A stretch of DNA of 64,000 nucleotides, taken from Thraustochytrium sp. TN22 (lineage: Eukaryota > Sar > Bigyra > Thraustochytrida > Thraustochytriidae). Numbering within the stretch: position 1 is the stretch's first letter; the number at the start of each line of letters is the position of its first letter. The notes beneath the pieces were generated by a model that was not told where the DNA came from, did no database searches, and was given only the letters and a program-made list of their open reading frames with translations. The DNA lies in contig JABLUY010000137.1 of the NCBI GenBank assembly GCA_013306675.1, positions 1 to 64,000 on the forward strand. The letters run 5' to 3'. Shown piece after piece: positions 1 through 9,282 of the stretch. The position numbers and the translations under genes were made by a program.

Positions 1-79
1 CAAGTCAAAGCGAGTCAGGACTTCCCAACCTACCTAGTTTAGAAGCCCTTGCGCAGGGTCGTCCTTGCGCACGCCGAGC

Positions 80-3000
80 ATGTGGCGCGGCGGCGCGGGC
101 GCGGGCGTGGGCGCGGGCGCGGCGGCCGCGGGCGCGGGCGCGGGCGGCGGCGGCGGCGGCGAGCACGAGCACGAGCACGAGCATGAGTTCGAGGTGCAGG
201 AGCAGGGCGCGAGCCGCGGCACGACGCTGCTAAAGGTGGTGTCGGTGGGCGGCAAGCACAAGCTGATGCTGCTGGATGACTTTGGAAGCACGACCGCGAC
301 GTTGACGCTGCGCGACGTGAGCTCAATCTACGTGGTGGACGAGCAGACGGTGCGGCTGAAGAAGACCGGGTCGATTCTCTTCAAGGTGACGCTTTCGTTC
401 AGTAACAGCGCGGTGCTCGAGCAGTTTCTGGACCTGGTGCGCGAGCTGCGGCCGGCGCTGGAGCGCCTCATCACCTTCAAGGGCAACAACCGGCAGCGGT
501 ACAATCAGCACGATGCGGACGAGGACGAGGACACGATGCAGGTCACGACGAGTCTGCGCGATGACTTTGCAGACCGCACCGAACCAGACAGGCCAGCCTC
601 GTACGTGCACGCGCCGCAGGACGCCGCGGGCGGGGCCTTTGCTGGCAGCCTGGACTCGGATTCGGAAGAATCCGAGGACGACGAGGATGACGAGGACACG
701 GTAATGCGCGCCAAGCCCAGGCAGTCGTACGCGGATAGGGAGGACGGGCAGGAGGCCGCCGGCGAGAAGGCGCGCGAGACTGGCGTGCAACGGGCCGAGG
801 CGGAGCGCGAGGCCGAGGAGGCCGAGGTGCACGCCAAGGCGCGCACAATGAAGAAGACGCTGGAGCGCACCCTGCGGCGAGACATGCTCAAGGCGGAGTG
901 GCAGCAGCTCCAAGTGCGCCGCTACAACCAGTTCGGCCAGGGTGAGCCCGCGAGCCTGCTCGTGTCGACCAAGCGCGGCCTGCTGCAGCTCATCAGCAAC
1001 ATCACGGGCGACGTCCTGGCGGCGTACCGGCTGAACGAGATTGTCGCGCTCGTGCAGCACGGGTACAACGCGGTCGGCCTCTCGCTCTATCTGCGCACAG
1101 ACGGGACGGCGCTCAGCGAGGAGGACGTCGTGCACCTGGTGGAGGCCCTGCCGGGGGACCGCGCCGCGACCGAGGCCAGGGAGGCCGCGGTCGCGGCGGC
1201 CGCCGCAGCCGCCGCCGAACGCGCTGCGTCGCGCGGGGGGGCGTCGCGCCGCGAGCGGACCGCGTCCCCGCCGCCTCCTTCGTCACCGCGCGAGCACGCC
1301 GTCCAGGAGGCCACGGACGAGGCTGGCGAGGCCACGGCGCCGGCTGCGCCGCGCGCGTCGGCGTCGCGCTCGCGTCTGTCGCTGCGCACGCGGGCGCAGC
1401 GCACGCGGTCGCTGACGCTGGTCACGGCCAAGGCGACGCGGTCCTCCGCGCGGCTGCCGCTGAGGCGCGTGCTGGAGAACCTCATGTTCGAGTCGCACGA
1501 TGAGCTGCGCGACGTGAGCAAGCTGCTCAAGCGCGTGCTGTCGGGGCGCGTCAAGGTGGAGATGCGCCGCACGCTGAATAGCTCGTCGTGCGGCGTGGAC
1601 TTCCAGGGCGGCTGGTCCGTCTTTCGCGGCGTCTACGAGCGCAAGAAGGGCCTGCGCACGCTCGCCGTGAACCCGTTCCTCGGCCACATTTACCTATTCA
1701 AGCGGACACGCGCCGAGCTCATCACCATGAACTCGAAGCAGAAGTTCGCCGTGAGCGTCGTGAAGCCCGCGCAGCTGATCACGCGCCTCGTGCCCAAGCA
1801 CCTGACCCGCGTCGAGGTGGACTTCCAGGGCGTCAACCTGGACCCGGAGCAGGTGGACGACGACCCGCGCGCCTTTGGCAACCGCGTGGGCGCCTTCGAC
1901 ACGGTAGACGCCGGCGTACGCTCGCTGGAGGAGTCGCAGCGCGACGAGTGGAAGTTCGTCTGCCTGGAAGCGCCCGAGGAGGCGCAGGCGCGCGCCAACT
2001 CGCGCCGTCTCTCCGCCGTGGCCGAGTCCTCGCACCGCCACCCAGTCAAGCGCATGTCGGTGCAGCGCTCGCGGCGTCATGAGGTGGCAAATGCCGCGCC
2101 CACACCGGCCGACGTGGCCGCGACGGCGGCCGCCGGCGCCGATGGCGACGAGGTGGAGGCCTTTCGGTTCTCTTTCGACTGCCGCACAACGGCGGAGGCG
2201 AACCGCTTGCTGGCGGCGCTGAATGCGCTGCGCGAGGCGAGCGGGCGCAAGAACTTGGTCGAGGAGAGCCAGCGCCACGCGAGCCGCGAGCACACCGGGT
2301 CCGCGATCTCGCGCACGCTGCGGCGCGCCCGGCACTCGGTCAAGCATGTTCCAGCGACGCCTGTGCTGGACATCGCCGACGCGGCCTTCTTGCAGCAGGC
2401 CGCCTGGGCCGGCGTGGAGCAGGCCTGGTTCGCCTCGGACGCTCGTGTCTTTGTCGGCACCTTTAACGTCGGCGACGCCTCGGCGCCAAAGTCCTCGGGC
2501 GCGCTGAACGAGTGGATCCCAGCGCCGCCCGACGTGTCCACGCCGCTCGGCGCACGCGCCGACGCCGAGGCCTTCCGCATCTACGCGATCGGTCTGCAGG
2601 AGGTGAGCTCCAAGTACGACGAGTGGCAGCGCGCCATCTCCGCGCACCTTGGCCCGCGCTACGAGCGTGCCATCAGCGTGCGCATGTGGGAGGTCGTCCT
2701 CCTGGTCTTTGTGCACCTGGACGAGCTCCCGCACGTGAACTCGTACACGGCCGGCTCGGTCAAGACTGGTCTGCGCCTCGGCGTGGGCGGCGTGCAGCTC
2801 GGCAACAAGGGCGGCGTCGGCGTTGGCTTCCGCTGGCGCGATGTGCCGGTCTGCTTCATCAATGCGCACCTATCGGCGCAGCAGCACAAGGTATCGGAGC
2901 GCAACCTCAACTACACGCAGATCATGGCCAAGCTGCACCTCCAAGGCACGGCGGCGCGCGTGGACGCCTTCCCACTCGAGCCGACCCTCTGCTTCGAGCA

Positions 3001-5794
3001 CGTTTTCTTCCTGGGCGACCTAAACTACCGCGTGGAGCTTGACTTCAAGGCGGCAGCCAAGGCCACCACGCTGCGCAACTACCACCTGCTGCACCTCAAC
3101 GATCAGCTCGAGCACCAGCTCCGCGAGGGCACGGCGTTCTACGGCTTCACTTCGCCGCTCCCAGAGTTCGCGCCAACGTACCGCTGGAAGCGCGGTCGCC
3201 GCGAGCTCAGCAACAAGAAGGAGCAGCCGCCCTCGTATACAGATCGCGTACTCTGGCACTCGTATCCGGGATCTCGCGAAGCCGTCAAGCTGGACCGCTA
3301 CTTTAGCGCGGATAGCCTCATGATCTCGGACCATCGCCCGGTCGGCGCGTTCTTCACGCTCTCGCTGCGCCATGAGTACAGCTGGCCCATTCACCCGCTC
3401 ACGACGCGCGAGATCACCATGCGCCCCGTGACCGACGCCCCTGCCGAGTCCTCGCTCGTGAGCGGCCGTCACCACGGAGACCTCTCGCAGGCCGCGCAGC
3501 TGGAGGCAATCGTGCAGCGCGAGCAGGGCGTCGGGCATTTACTGCCGCACAACCTCCTCCACCCGCACCTCCACCATCAGCAGCAACAACAGCAACAGGA
3601 GCGCCCGGCGGGCGAGGGCCCGCTCGGTGCCAATCAGCACGTGGTGCACCATGGCACCGGGTCGACGTTGCGTCGCATCGCCGAGCGGGTCAGCAAGCGT
3701 GGCGGCGCCTTAATGGGCGTGAGCAAGCAGGCGCACAAGAGCCGACCCGCCGCGCTGGCCCCGCCCGAGGCGGTGGTGAGCGGACCGCGCCGTCAGCAGG
3801 CCATGATGCGCGAGGACGAGGGCGGCTGGACCTCGCGCGATGGCAACTTCTTCGTGGCGCCCCGCGAGGCCATCGGACTGGGCGCCCCGCGCATCCGACT
3901 CAACAACGTCGTGGTGAGCCTGAGCTCCGCGGACGACGGCACGCAGCTGCCTTCGTGGGTCCAGCTCTGCATCGCCTCGCCCGTGCTGCACCAAGTCGAG
4001 TGGTCCGCCGCGGCGGCCGGCACGGAGCTCAGCCCCGACGCGCGCAGCCGCCAGAACCGTACGCAGCGCTTCGCGTACCAGGGCATTGGCGCCTTCCAGG
4101 ACCTCTATTACGCGCTCGACCCTCAGATCGGCTTGCCCGTGCTCAAGCCGGTGCTCTTCGACCCCATCTTCCTCAAGTCGCAGCACCTGCTCATTCAAGT
4201 CGTCACGCCGTCGGGCAAGGACGAGGAGGCGCTCTCGCTGCACCACATCATGCTCACCTCGAAGGACCCGGCGGAGATGCAGGAGATCGTGTCCACGCTG
4301 CCGCGCTCGCGCCATGCCGCCTCGGTCAACGGCCAGTGCAGCATCTCGCTGCGGCACGTCGTCCACGCCGTCGGCCACCTCGTGGCGCGGAGCGGCCTTG
4401 AGGCCTGGACGGCGGCCAAGGCGCCCACTGTGTCCTTCTCGGAGCCCATTATCTGCGGCGGCTTGCAGATCGGCCGCATCATGGGCGAGATCTGCATTCT
4501 TCCGCCCACCGATGACGCGCGCCGCTCCGGCCGCGGCCTGCCGGGCTACGTGCCGAGCCCGGCCTCGGAGGAGGGCGTCTTCGGCAAGCTCGAGCTCCCG
4601 CCGCTCGTGCGCCAGGGCTTTGCGCAGGTCAAGTACCGCAAGGCGTACAGCCGTGTCTCCACGCGCGTCTTCGTGAGCCTCTACGAGGACGGCCGCACCT
4701 TTCTGACGAGCAAGCCCATCTCCTCGCGCGCCGCCAAGCACATGCGTCCCACCAACAACGTGCTGGCCGTGCTTGACATGCGCCACGTCGCCATCGACGA
4801 CCATCGCGAGCTCTCCTTTGTGCTCTCCGACTGCCGCCCGCTCGGCCCGGACGTGCGCGGCCTTGTTACCATGATTTGGGCCGTTGACTCACGGACCGAC
4901 AAGCTCGCCTGGATCGAGGCGCTCGAGTCCGTGCACAGCAGCACGCCCTTCCCGGCCGAGCCCGCGGAGCCGGAATCGGAACCCCGCCTGGGCATGAAGT
5001 ACGGCGCCACGCTGGACAGCTCGGCCTCCTCGCATGGCTTTGACTCGCTGCCGCGGCCCAACTTCAACATGCAAAAGGCCCAGTCTGCGGATGCCGCCAC
5101 GGCTGCTTCGGACCGGCACCGTCCCGAGCGGCGCCGCCATGGGCCGCCTCGCTCTGGCGTCCGCTCTGCGTCCCCCATGGCGCGGCGAGGCAAGGCTTCC
5201 AGCGAGGACGCCAGCGCGGATGGGTCCTCGACCCCGGACTATTACCGCACTCCGGTTGCTGGTGCCAGGCGCCATCACATGGCTGAGCTGCACGCGGCAT
5301 TCGACTCAACCGACCCCAGCGCGCTCGACGAGCTCGACGACGAGTCACTCACGGCGCTTTCCGAGGACGAGGGCGCCGGCGAGTTCGCGAACCGCCTCAC
5401 GCTCGCAGTCACCCGCCTCGCGCGTAAATCTGGCTTCCGCGCAGGAGTTCGGCATCGTGACTCCGACGAAGACGTCGATGACGGCGGCTTTGATGATGAC
5501 GACGATGATGATGGCGACGAGGACGACGAGGAATACCCTCCGCCGCCTCCACCGCGCGAGAGCGACGGATTGGCGTACCCGCCGCCGCCGCCGCCGCCGC
5601 CTGGATCTGTCTATCCCTCGCGGGCTCGCGGCAACATGGCGTCGCCGCCGCCGCCGCCCCCGCCGCCCCCGCCGATGGACGATGAAGGCACTGAGCTTGA
5701 CGAGGAAGACTCGTCGGGGCGCGGCAGCTCGGCCTCGCGGGGTCGCGGTCGCTGGACACTTACCTCGGTCCCACCGCCGCCCGGCAACGCGTAG
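80..5794 (+). CDS. Multidomain inositol polyphosphate 5-phosphatase
   Basis: Predicted 1904-residue protein that removes the 5-phosphate from phosphoinositides or soluble inositol phosphates at membranes. The catalytic domain (about residues 785-1095) has the family signatures: FVGTFNVGD, GLQEV, GNKGGVGVGF, NAHLSAQQHK, FLGDLNYR, PSYTDRVLW and SDHRPVGA, so it looks active. The N-terminal third holds two or three beta-rich segments that look PH-like (about 45-130, 290-360, 515-600), separated by acidic and Ala-rich linkers. After the catalytic domain come a C2-like stretch (about 1270-1400) and a PH-like segment (about 1510-1615, ending DKLAWIEALESV). The tail has poly-Asp and three poly-Pro blocks, possible SH3/EVH1 ligands. 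The start is the first ATG after an in-frame TAG at 35-37. The 5-phosphatase call is firm; the accessory domains are read by eye. Confidence 0.9.
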   Translation: MWRGGAGAGVGAGAAAAGAGAGGGGGGEHEHEHEHEFEVQEQGASRGTTLLKVVSVGGKHKLMLLDDFGSTTATLTLRDVSSIYVVDEQTVRLKKTGSILFKVTLSFSNSAVLEQFLDLVRELRPALERLITFKGNNRQRYNQHDADEDEDTMQVTTSLRDDFADRTEPDRPASYVHAPQDAAGGAFAGSLDSDSEESEDDEDDEDTVMRAKPRQSYADREDGQEAAGEKARETGVQRAEAEREAEEAEVHAKARTMKKTLERTLRRDMLKAEWQQLQVRRYNQFGQGEPASLLVSTKRGLLQLISNITGDVLAAYRLNEIVALVQHGYNAVGLSLYLRTDGTALSEEDVVHLVEALPGDRAATEAREAAVAAAAAAAAERAASRGGASRRERTASPPPPSSPREHAVQEATDEAGEATAPAAPRASASRSRLSLRTRAQRTRSLTLVTAKATRSSARLPLRRVLENLMFESHDELRDVSKLLKRVLSGRVKVEMRRTLNSSSCGVDFQGGWSVFRGVYERKKGLRTLAVNPFLGHIYLFKRTRAELITMNSKQKFAVSVVKPAQLITRLVPKHLTRVEVDFQGVNLDPEQVDDDPRAFGNRVGAFDTVDAGVRSLEESQRDEWKFVCLEAPEEAQARANSRRLSAVAESSHRHPVKRMSVQRSRRHEVANAAPTPADVAATAAAGADGDEVEAFRFSFDCRTTAEANRLLAALNALREASGRKNLVEESQRHASREHTGSAISRTLRRARHSVKHVPATPVLDIADAAFLQQAAWAGVEQAWFASDARVFVGTFNVGDASAPKSSGALNEWIPAPPDVSTPLGARADAEAFRIYAIGLQEVSSKYDEWQRAISAHLGPRYERAISVRMWEVVLLVFVHLDELPHVNSYTAGSVKTGLRLGVGGVQLGNKGGVGVGFRWRDVPVCFINAHLSAQQHKVSERNLNYTQIMAKLHLQGTAARVDAFPLEPTLCFEHVFFLGDLNYRVELDFKAAAKATTLRNYHLLHLNDQLEHQLREGTAFYGFTSPLPEFAPTYRWKRGRRELSNKKEQPPSYTDRVLWHSYPGSREAVKLDRYFSADSLMISDHRPVGAFFTLSLRHEYSWPIHPLTTREITMRPVTDAPAESSLVSGRHHGDLSQAAQLEAIVQREQGVGHLLPHNLLHPHLHHQQQQQQQERPAGEGPLGANQHVVHHGTGSTLRRIAERVSKRGGALMGVSKQAHKSRPAALAPPEAVVSGPRRQQAMMREDEGGWTSRDGNFFVAPREAIGLGAPRIRLNNVVVSLSSADDGTQLPSWVQLCIASPVLHQVEWSAAAAGTELSPDARSRQNRTQRFAYQGIGAFQDLYYALDPQIGLPVLKPVLFDPIFLKSQHLLIQVVTPSGKDEEALSLHHIMLTSKDPAEMQEIVSTLPRSRHAASVNGQCSISLRHVVHAVGHLVARSGLEAWTAAKAPTVSFSEPIICGGLQIGRIMGEICILPPTDDARRSGRGLPGYVPSPASEEGVFGKLELPPLVRQGFAQVKYRKAYSRVSTRVFVSLYEDGRTFLTSKPISSRAAKHMRPTNNVLAVLDMRHVAIDDHRELSFVLSDCRPLGPDVRGLVTMIWAVDSRTDKLAWIEALESVHSSTPFPAEPAEPESEPRLGMKYGATLDSSASSHGFDSLPRPNFNMQKAQSADAATAASDRHRPERRRHGPPRSGVRSASPMARRGKASSEDASADGSSTPDYYRTPVAGARRHHMAELHAAFDSTDPSALDELDDESLTALSEDEGAGEFANRLTLAVTRLARKSGFRAGVRHRDSDEDVDDGGFDDDDDDDGDEDDEEYPPPPPPRESDGLAYPPPPPPPPGSVYPSRARGNMASPPPPPPPPPPMDDEGTELDEEDSSGRGSSASRGRGRWTLTSVPPPPGNA

Positions 5795-6034
5795 TGGGTC
5801 TGTCTGTCTGTCTGCCAGTGTCTGTCTTTCCTCGCACCTCGTCAACAACTTCAACCACTCTCACCTCTCGGGCGTCTTCTCTCTTCCGCCGCCATCTTCG
5901 CGCCTTTTGCCTTCCACAACCTGTGTTTGTGTTTTTTGTGTGTGTCTGTGTTTTGTCATTCATTTCTATTTCGTTTTGCTGTGCTCTTCTCAGGCTGTTG
6001 TGTGTCCTCTCACTCGCTTTCCGTCGGCCCTTAA
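5795..6034. other. Convergent intergenic spacer
   Basis: Short spacer between the stop of the 5-phosphatase gene and the stop of the RCC1-like gene on the other strand. It is T-rich on the plus strand (CTGTCTGTCTG, TTTGTGTTTTTTGTGTG) compared with its GC-rich surroundings, which fits a 3' UTR and polyadenylation region. No gene seen. Confidence 0.5.
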
Positions 6035-7288
6035 CTATGCGCCGGCAACCACGCAGGCGGAGTGATCCGCGCCGGCGGCCACGGCGACAACCTTCTCACC
6101 GTCCAGCGAGTGAACCGGATGAGGCGTGGTGCGGTAGGCTGCTACAGACTCAAGACTATCGCCAGCAAGCTGGCCATTCCTGCCCTTGCCGAACGCGAGG
6201 ACCGCACCGTCCTCCATGAGCACCAGAGTGTGCGAGCCGCCGCATGCCACCTGCTTCACCTTACGGCCCTTGAGCGCGTGCACCTGGGTAGGCACAGACA
6301 GGTCGGTCTTGGAGCCGTGGCCCAGCCGGCCGTCTGATCCGCAGCCCCACGTGAATAGCGCGCCGTTCGCGTCCACCGCGGCGCAGTGCATGCTGCCGCA
6401 CGAGACCTGCACGACGCGCTCCCTATAGAGCGCCCGCACCAGCTGCGGCTCCGTCTGGACGCGCGCGTTGCTGCCCGTGCCAAGGCCCAACTTGCCGTAG
6501 TCGTCGTTGCCGCACGAGTACACCTTGCCAGACTCCGTAACGATAAGCAAGGCTTCCTCTCCCGCCGCCACCTGCGCGGCCTTCTCGCCGTTCAGCAGTT
6601 TGCTATCGATCGCCTTGAGCTGCTTCACCGCGTCGTAGGAGCCATGGCCCAGCACGCCTTGCCGCCCATTGCCGCACGTGTACACACGGCCGTCCTCTCC
6701 CACCGCTGCCGTAAAGGTGCGGCCGCACGCCACATCAATGAAGCGGACGCCCGCGGGCTCCAGCACCTCGTCGGGCCGGGTCGTGTCGCCCTCGCGCCCG
6801 AGCTCACCCGTCCAGTTGCGCCCGGCCGTCCACAACCGGCCCTTGCTGTCGAGCGCTGCCATGTGAAACTCGCCCAAGCTCAGCTTGTGCACGCCCTGGT
6901 TGCTCAGCTCTGGCAGGTGCACGGGCAGCGCGCAGTTCTCCACCGAGTCGCCCTGTCCGATGCTGCCGTGCATGGACCGCCCAAACGTGTACACCTCACC
7001 GCCGGTGCTCACGAAGCCAGAGCTCTGCCCAAAGGCCGCCACGGACGCCACCTCCACGTCGAGGTCGTCGCCCACCACCTCCGGCACGGCCACGTCCACG
7101 GACGACCCGAGCCCGAGCTGCCCGAAGTTGTTCGAGCCCCAGAGCCTCGCGTGCTGCAGCCCGCCGTCACACGACGCGCTGCGCGGCTCGTCGCCGCTCC
7201 ACGCGCTCGCTAGGGCCGCCAGCCCGCCGCCGCCGGCCAGGCCTGCCGCCGCGCGCCGCGCGACCGTGCCGGCGCCGCGCGTCCACAT
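6035..7288 (-). CDS. RCC1-repeat (seven-bladed propeller) protein
   Basis: 417-residue protein made of RCC1 repeats. Seven repeat cores are visible, each a strand-turn of the type LWGSNNFGQLGLG, VYTFGRSMHGSIGQG, LWTAGRNWTGELG, VYTCGNGRQGVLGHG, VYSCGNDDYGKLGLG, LFTWGCGSDGRLGHG and VLAFGKGRNGQLAG. That predicts a complete beta-propeller. The N-terminus (about 30 residues) is Arg/Ala/Gly-rich without acidic residues and could be a mitochondrial presequence, as in RCC1L/WBSCR16-type proteins; this is inference. Classical RCC1 is a nuclear RanGEF, but nothing here singles out that role. It starts at a good ATG (complement of 7286-7288) and converges on the 5-phosphatase gene. Confidence 0.85.
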   Translation of the reverse strand: MWTRGAGTVARRAAAGLAGGGGLAALASAWSGDEPRSASCDGGLQHARLWGSNNFGQLGLGSSVDVAVPEVVGDDLDVEVASVAAFGQSSGFVSTGGEVYTFGRSMHGSIGQGDSVENCALPVHLPELSNQGVHKLSLGEFHMAALDSKGRLWTAGRNWTGELGREGDTTRPDEVLEPAGVRFIDVACGRTFTAAVGEDGRVYTCGNGRQGVLGHGSYDAVKQLKAIDSKLLNGEKAAQVAAGEEALLIVTESGKVYSCGNDDYGKLGLGTGSNARVQTEPQLVRALYRERVVQVSCGSMHCAAVDANGALFTWGCGSDGRLGHGSKTDLSVPTQVHALKGRKVKQVACGGSHTLVLMEDGAVLAFGKGRNGQLAGDSLESVAAYRTTPHPVHSLDGEKVVAVAAGADHSACVVAGA

Positions 7289-7852
7289 GGTGGTCAGGGT
7301 CGAGGGTCGAGACGAGCTTGATGAGCCGCGAGGCCGGGACGCGGGTCGGGCTTGAAGCGCGCCTGCGCCCGTGTCCTCGCTCGGGCCCGGTGCTGCCGCG
7401 CGACTCGACCCTGGCGAGCCCCGCCAGCTACGCTCGCGCCCGTCTCGCTCGCGCGCGCCCGTCAGCAGCGCCGCGGCTTTGAGGTTCTGGATGGATCGGA
7501 GCCGCGAGCCGCAGTGCGTGCTGTGAGTGACATGATGTAGAAGCCAACTACTGCGGTTGGAGCCGCGGGAGCTCTCGCATGCACGCAGGATGGTTCGTCA
7601 CCGCCGTCGTGTGGCTGGACAGTTCGCAAGACAGATGGCCTGGTCTGGCAGTGCGTGTCTCACCTACCTGGCTATCAAGGTGGGGCGTTCCTCGTGCAGT
7701 GGCGGTACTGATCCCACCCAGTGGCACCACGATACCTTGTCGTACCCGTATCACTCGGATCTTCAAAAACTCTTTCAGGAGCCAAAGGCTCGCACCCACG
7801 CGTCGCAATCATCAACATCATCATCAACATCTTGACGCAGTGTGTGTCACAG
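7289..7852. other. Intergenic region, no gene seen
   Basis: This lies upstream of the RCC1-like gene and downstream of the myristoylated orphan, both on the minus strand. The part next to the RCC1 start (7289-7460) is GC-rich and probably promoter/5' UTR; the rest is lower in GC with a CATCATCAACATCATCATC stretch near 7810-7832. Only short overlapping ORFs in competing frames occur. Confidence 0.4.
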
Positions 7853-8497
7853 TCAGCCCTCGACGCGAGCATCGGTTGCCTCCGGCGCGGCAGGTTCCTC
7901 GTGTGGCCGGCGACCCACGCGGCGCCAAACACGGAAGCGACTTTTCTGGCGTGTGTAACCATCATGGTAGCCGACGTAGCGAGTGACGTGCCAGGACTCG
8001 ACCCACTTGCCGCCTTGATGCGGCGGGTCCATGTGGCGAATGGCCTTGGGGATCTCCATCTCCAAATCCGCGTGGAACCAAGGGCCCATGAACTTGGCAC
8101 CGCGGGCAGTCAGGCCGGACTGCTTCGGGTTGGGTACGTAGGCGGCCACCTTCTTGCGCTCCTCCTGGATGTACTCCACGACGAATAGCTCACTGGATCC
8201 CTCGATCGCGGCGAGGTTATACTGCTTCGCACAGGTGCACTTGACGCACCCGGGTGGCGGTACCTCCTTGGCGTTGTCGAACTGCACCGCGACGCCCAAG
8301 AAGTTGCGCTCGCCGGTCTGCGCTCGTCGCAGTTGTGGCACGGCCACGGTCCCTCGCGTCATCATCGACTTCCTCCCCCCGCTGCCGTGCTCATTCTTCG
8401 TCGCGCCTGGCGCGGCCGCTGCCCCGCCTAACGTGACGGCGGCGGTCTCGCCCTTTTTCTGCAGCGCCTTCTCCACTACGGAGCCTGCCGCACCCAT
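7853..8497 (-). CDS. Orphan protein with N-myristoylation signal
   Basis: 214-residue protein I do not recognise. The first in-frame ATG (complement of 8495-8497) gives MGAAGSVVEKALQKK. Gly2 with Ser6 and a following basic stretch match the N-myristoyltransferase consensus MGxxxS, so membrane attachment is likely. The ORF can be extended upstream only from a GTG, and that extension is Arg/Cys-rich shadow-like sequence, so I reject it. The middle has a CVKCTC cysteine cluster; the C-terminal half is rich in Trp, His and aromatic residues (GPWFHADLEM, WVESWHVTRYVGYHDGY), suggesting a small folded domain. The tail is basic then acidic. It is divergent from the giant calpain-like gene across about 0.8 kb. 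Confidence 0.7.
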   Translation of the reverse strand: MGAAGSVVEKALQKKGETAAVTLGGAAAAPGATKNEHGSGGRKSMMTRGTVAVPQLRRAQTGERNFLGVAVQFDNAKEVPPPGCVKCTCAKQYNLAAIEGSSELFVVEYIQEERKKVAAYVPNPKQSGLTARGAKFMGPWFHADLEMEIPKAIRHMDPPHQGGKWVESWHVTRYVGYHDGYTRQKSRFRVWRRVGRRPHEEPAAPEATDARVEG

Positions 8498-9282
8498 GGC
8501 GACGCCGCACAGGCTTGCCGACCACGAGCAAGCGCGCTCCTGGCGAGCGCGGCAAGCGAGCTGGCCGGTTCCTCGTCCGCCGCAAAGCCGCACTCGCGTC
8601 CGCGTCTACGTTCGGACGCGCAGTGACGACGACGACGACGACGACGAAGACCCGCCCGACTCCGAGTCGCTTCGCGCCGTCTTACATCTGCGAACGATGG
8701 ATGCAAGGCCCGCAAGCAATGGCCGACAGCTGACTTGAGCTTGCCTGACTCACAGAGAAGCCAAGAGAAAATGCGAACCAGGTGTGCGCCAGCGCGCAGC
8801 GCGTCCGCGCGAGTGGTGTGTGCCATGACTTGTGCACTGTCAGTTCGAGTCGCCATGTCCGAGTCCCGGACCGTTGAGAACGCGGGCCGCAGCACAACGC
8901 AGCACAACGCAGCACAACGCAGCACAACGCAGCACAACGCACAACGCAGCACAACGCAACGCAATGTGCCTGCCCTCTTCTCCGCCGCGCCGCTGGTTCT
9001 TTCCCTTTCTGTCTTGCGGTGATGGTGGTGTTGACCTCGTCCGGTAAGTTGAGGCAGCAAGTTGAGCCAGGCCGCCGGTGAGGACCGGGACTCGTGGGAC
9101 GGGCGACTGGCCGACCACTGTAGCAAGGCTAACCCAGCCAGCTTCGCAAGCGGCAGGGCTTGGTCGACGCACTTGCTACGCGGGGATTGTGCCCTTGTCT
9201 CCGTGCAGGCCGCATGGGCGAACAGGAGGGCCGAGGCAGACGTCGATTGGCCGGTGCGAGAGACCGCCCCGCACGCTGCGCC
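8498..9282. promoter_or_regulatory. Divergent intergenic/promoter region with minisatellite
   Basis: 785 bp separate the start codons of the myristoylated orphan (-) and the calpain-like giant (+), so both promoters and 5' UTRs should lie here. It contains a GAC/GACGAC run at 8625-8650 and the 10-bp tandem array at 8891-8965. No TATA box stands out. Assignment as regulatory rests only on gene orientation. Confidence 0.4.
8891..8965. repeat. 10-bp tandem repeat (AGCACAACGC)n
   Basis: Five perfect head-to-tail copies of AGCACAACGC at 8891-8940 are followed by a 7-bp partial unit, one more full copy and a partial one. It sits in the divergent promoter region between two genes and contains no ATG. 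Confidence 0.9.

Noticed and set aside
8834-8860. GTTCGAGTC resembling a tRNA T-loop
   Set aside because: Flanking bases do not pair as a T-arm, and no anticodon or acceptor stem is found around it.
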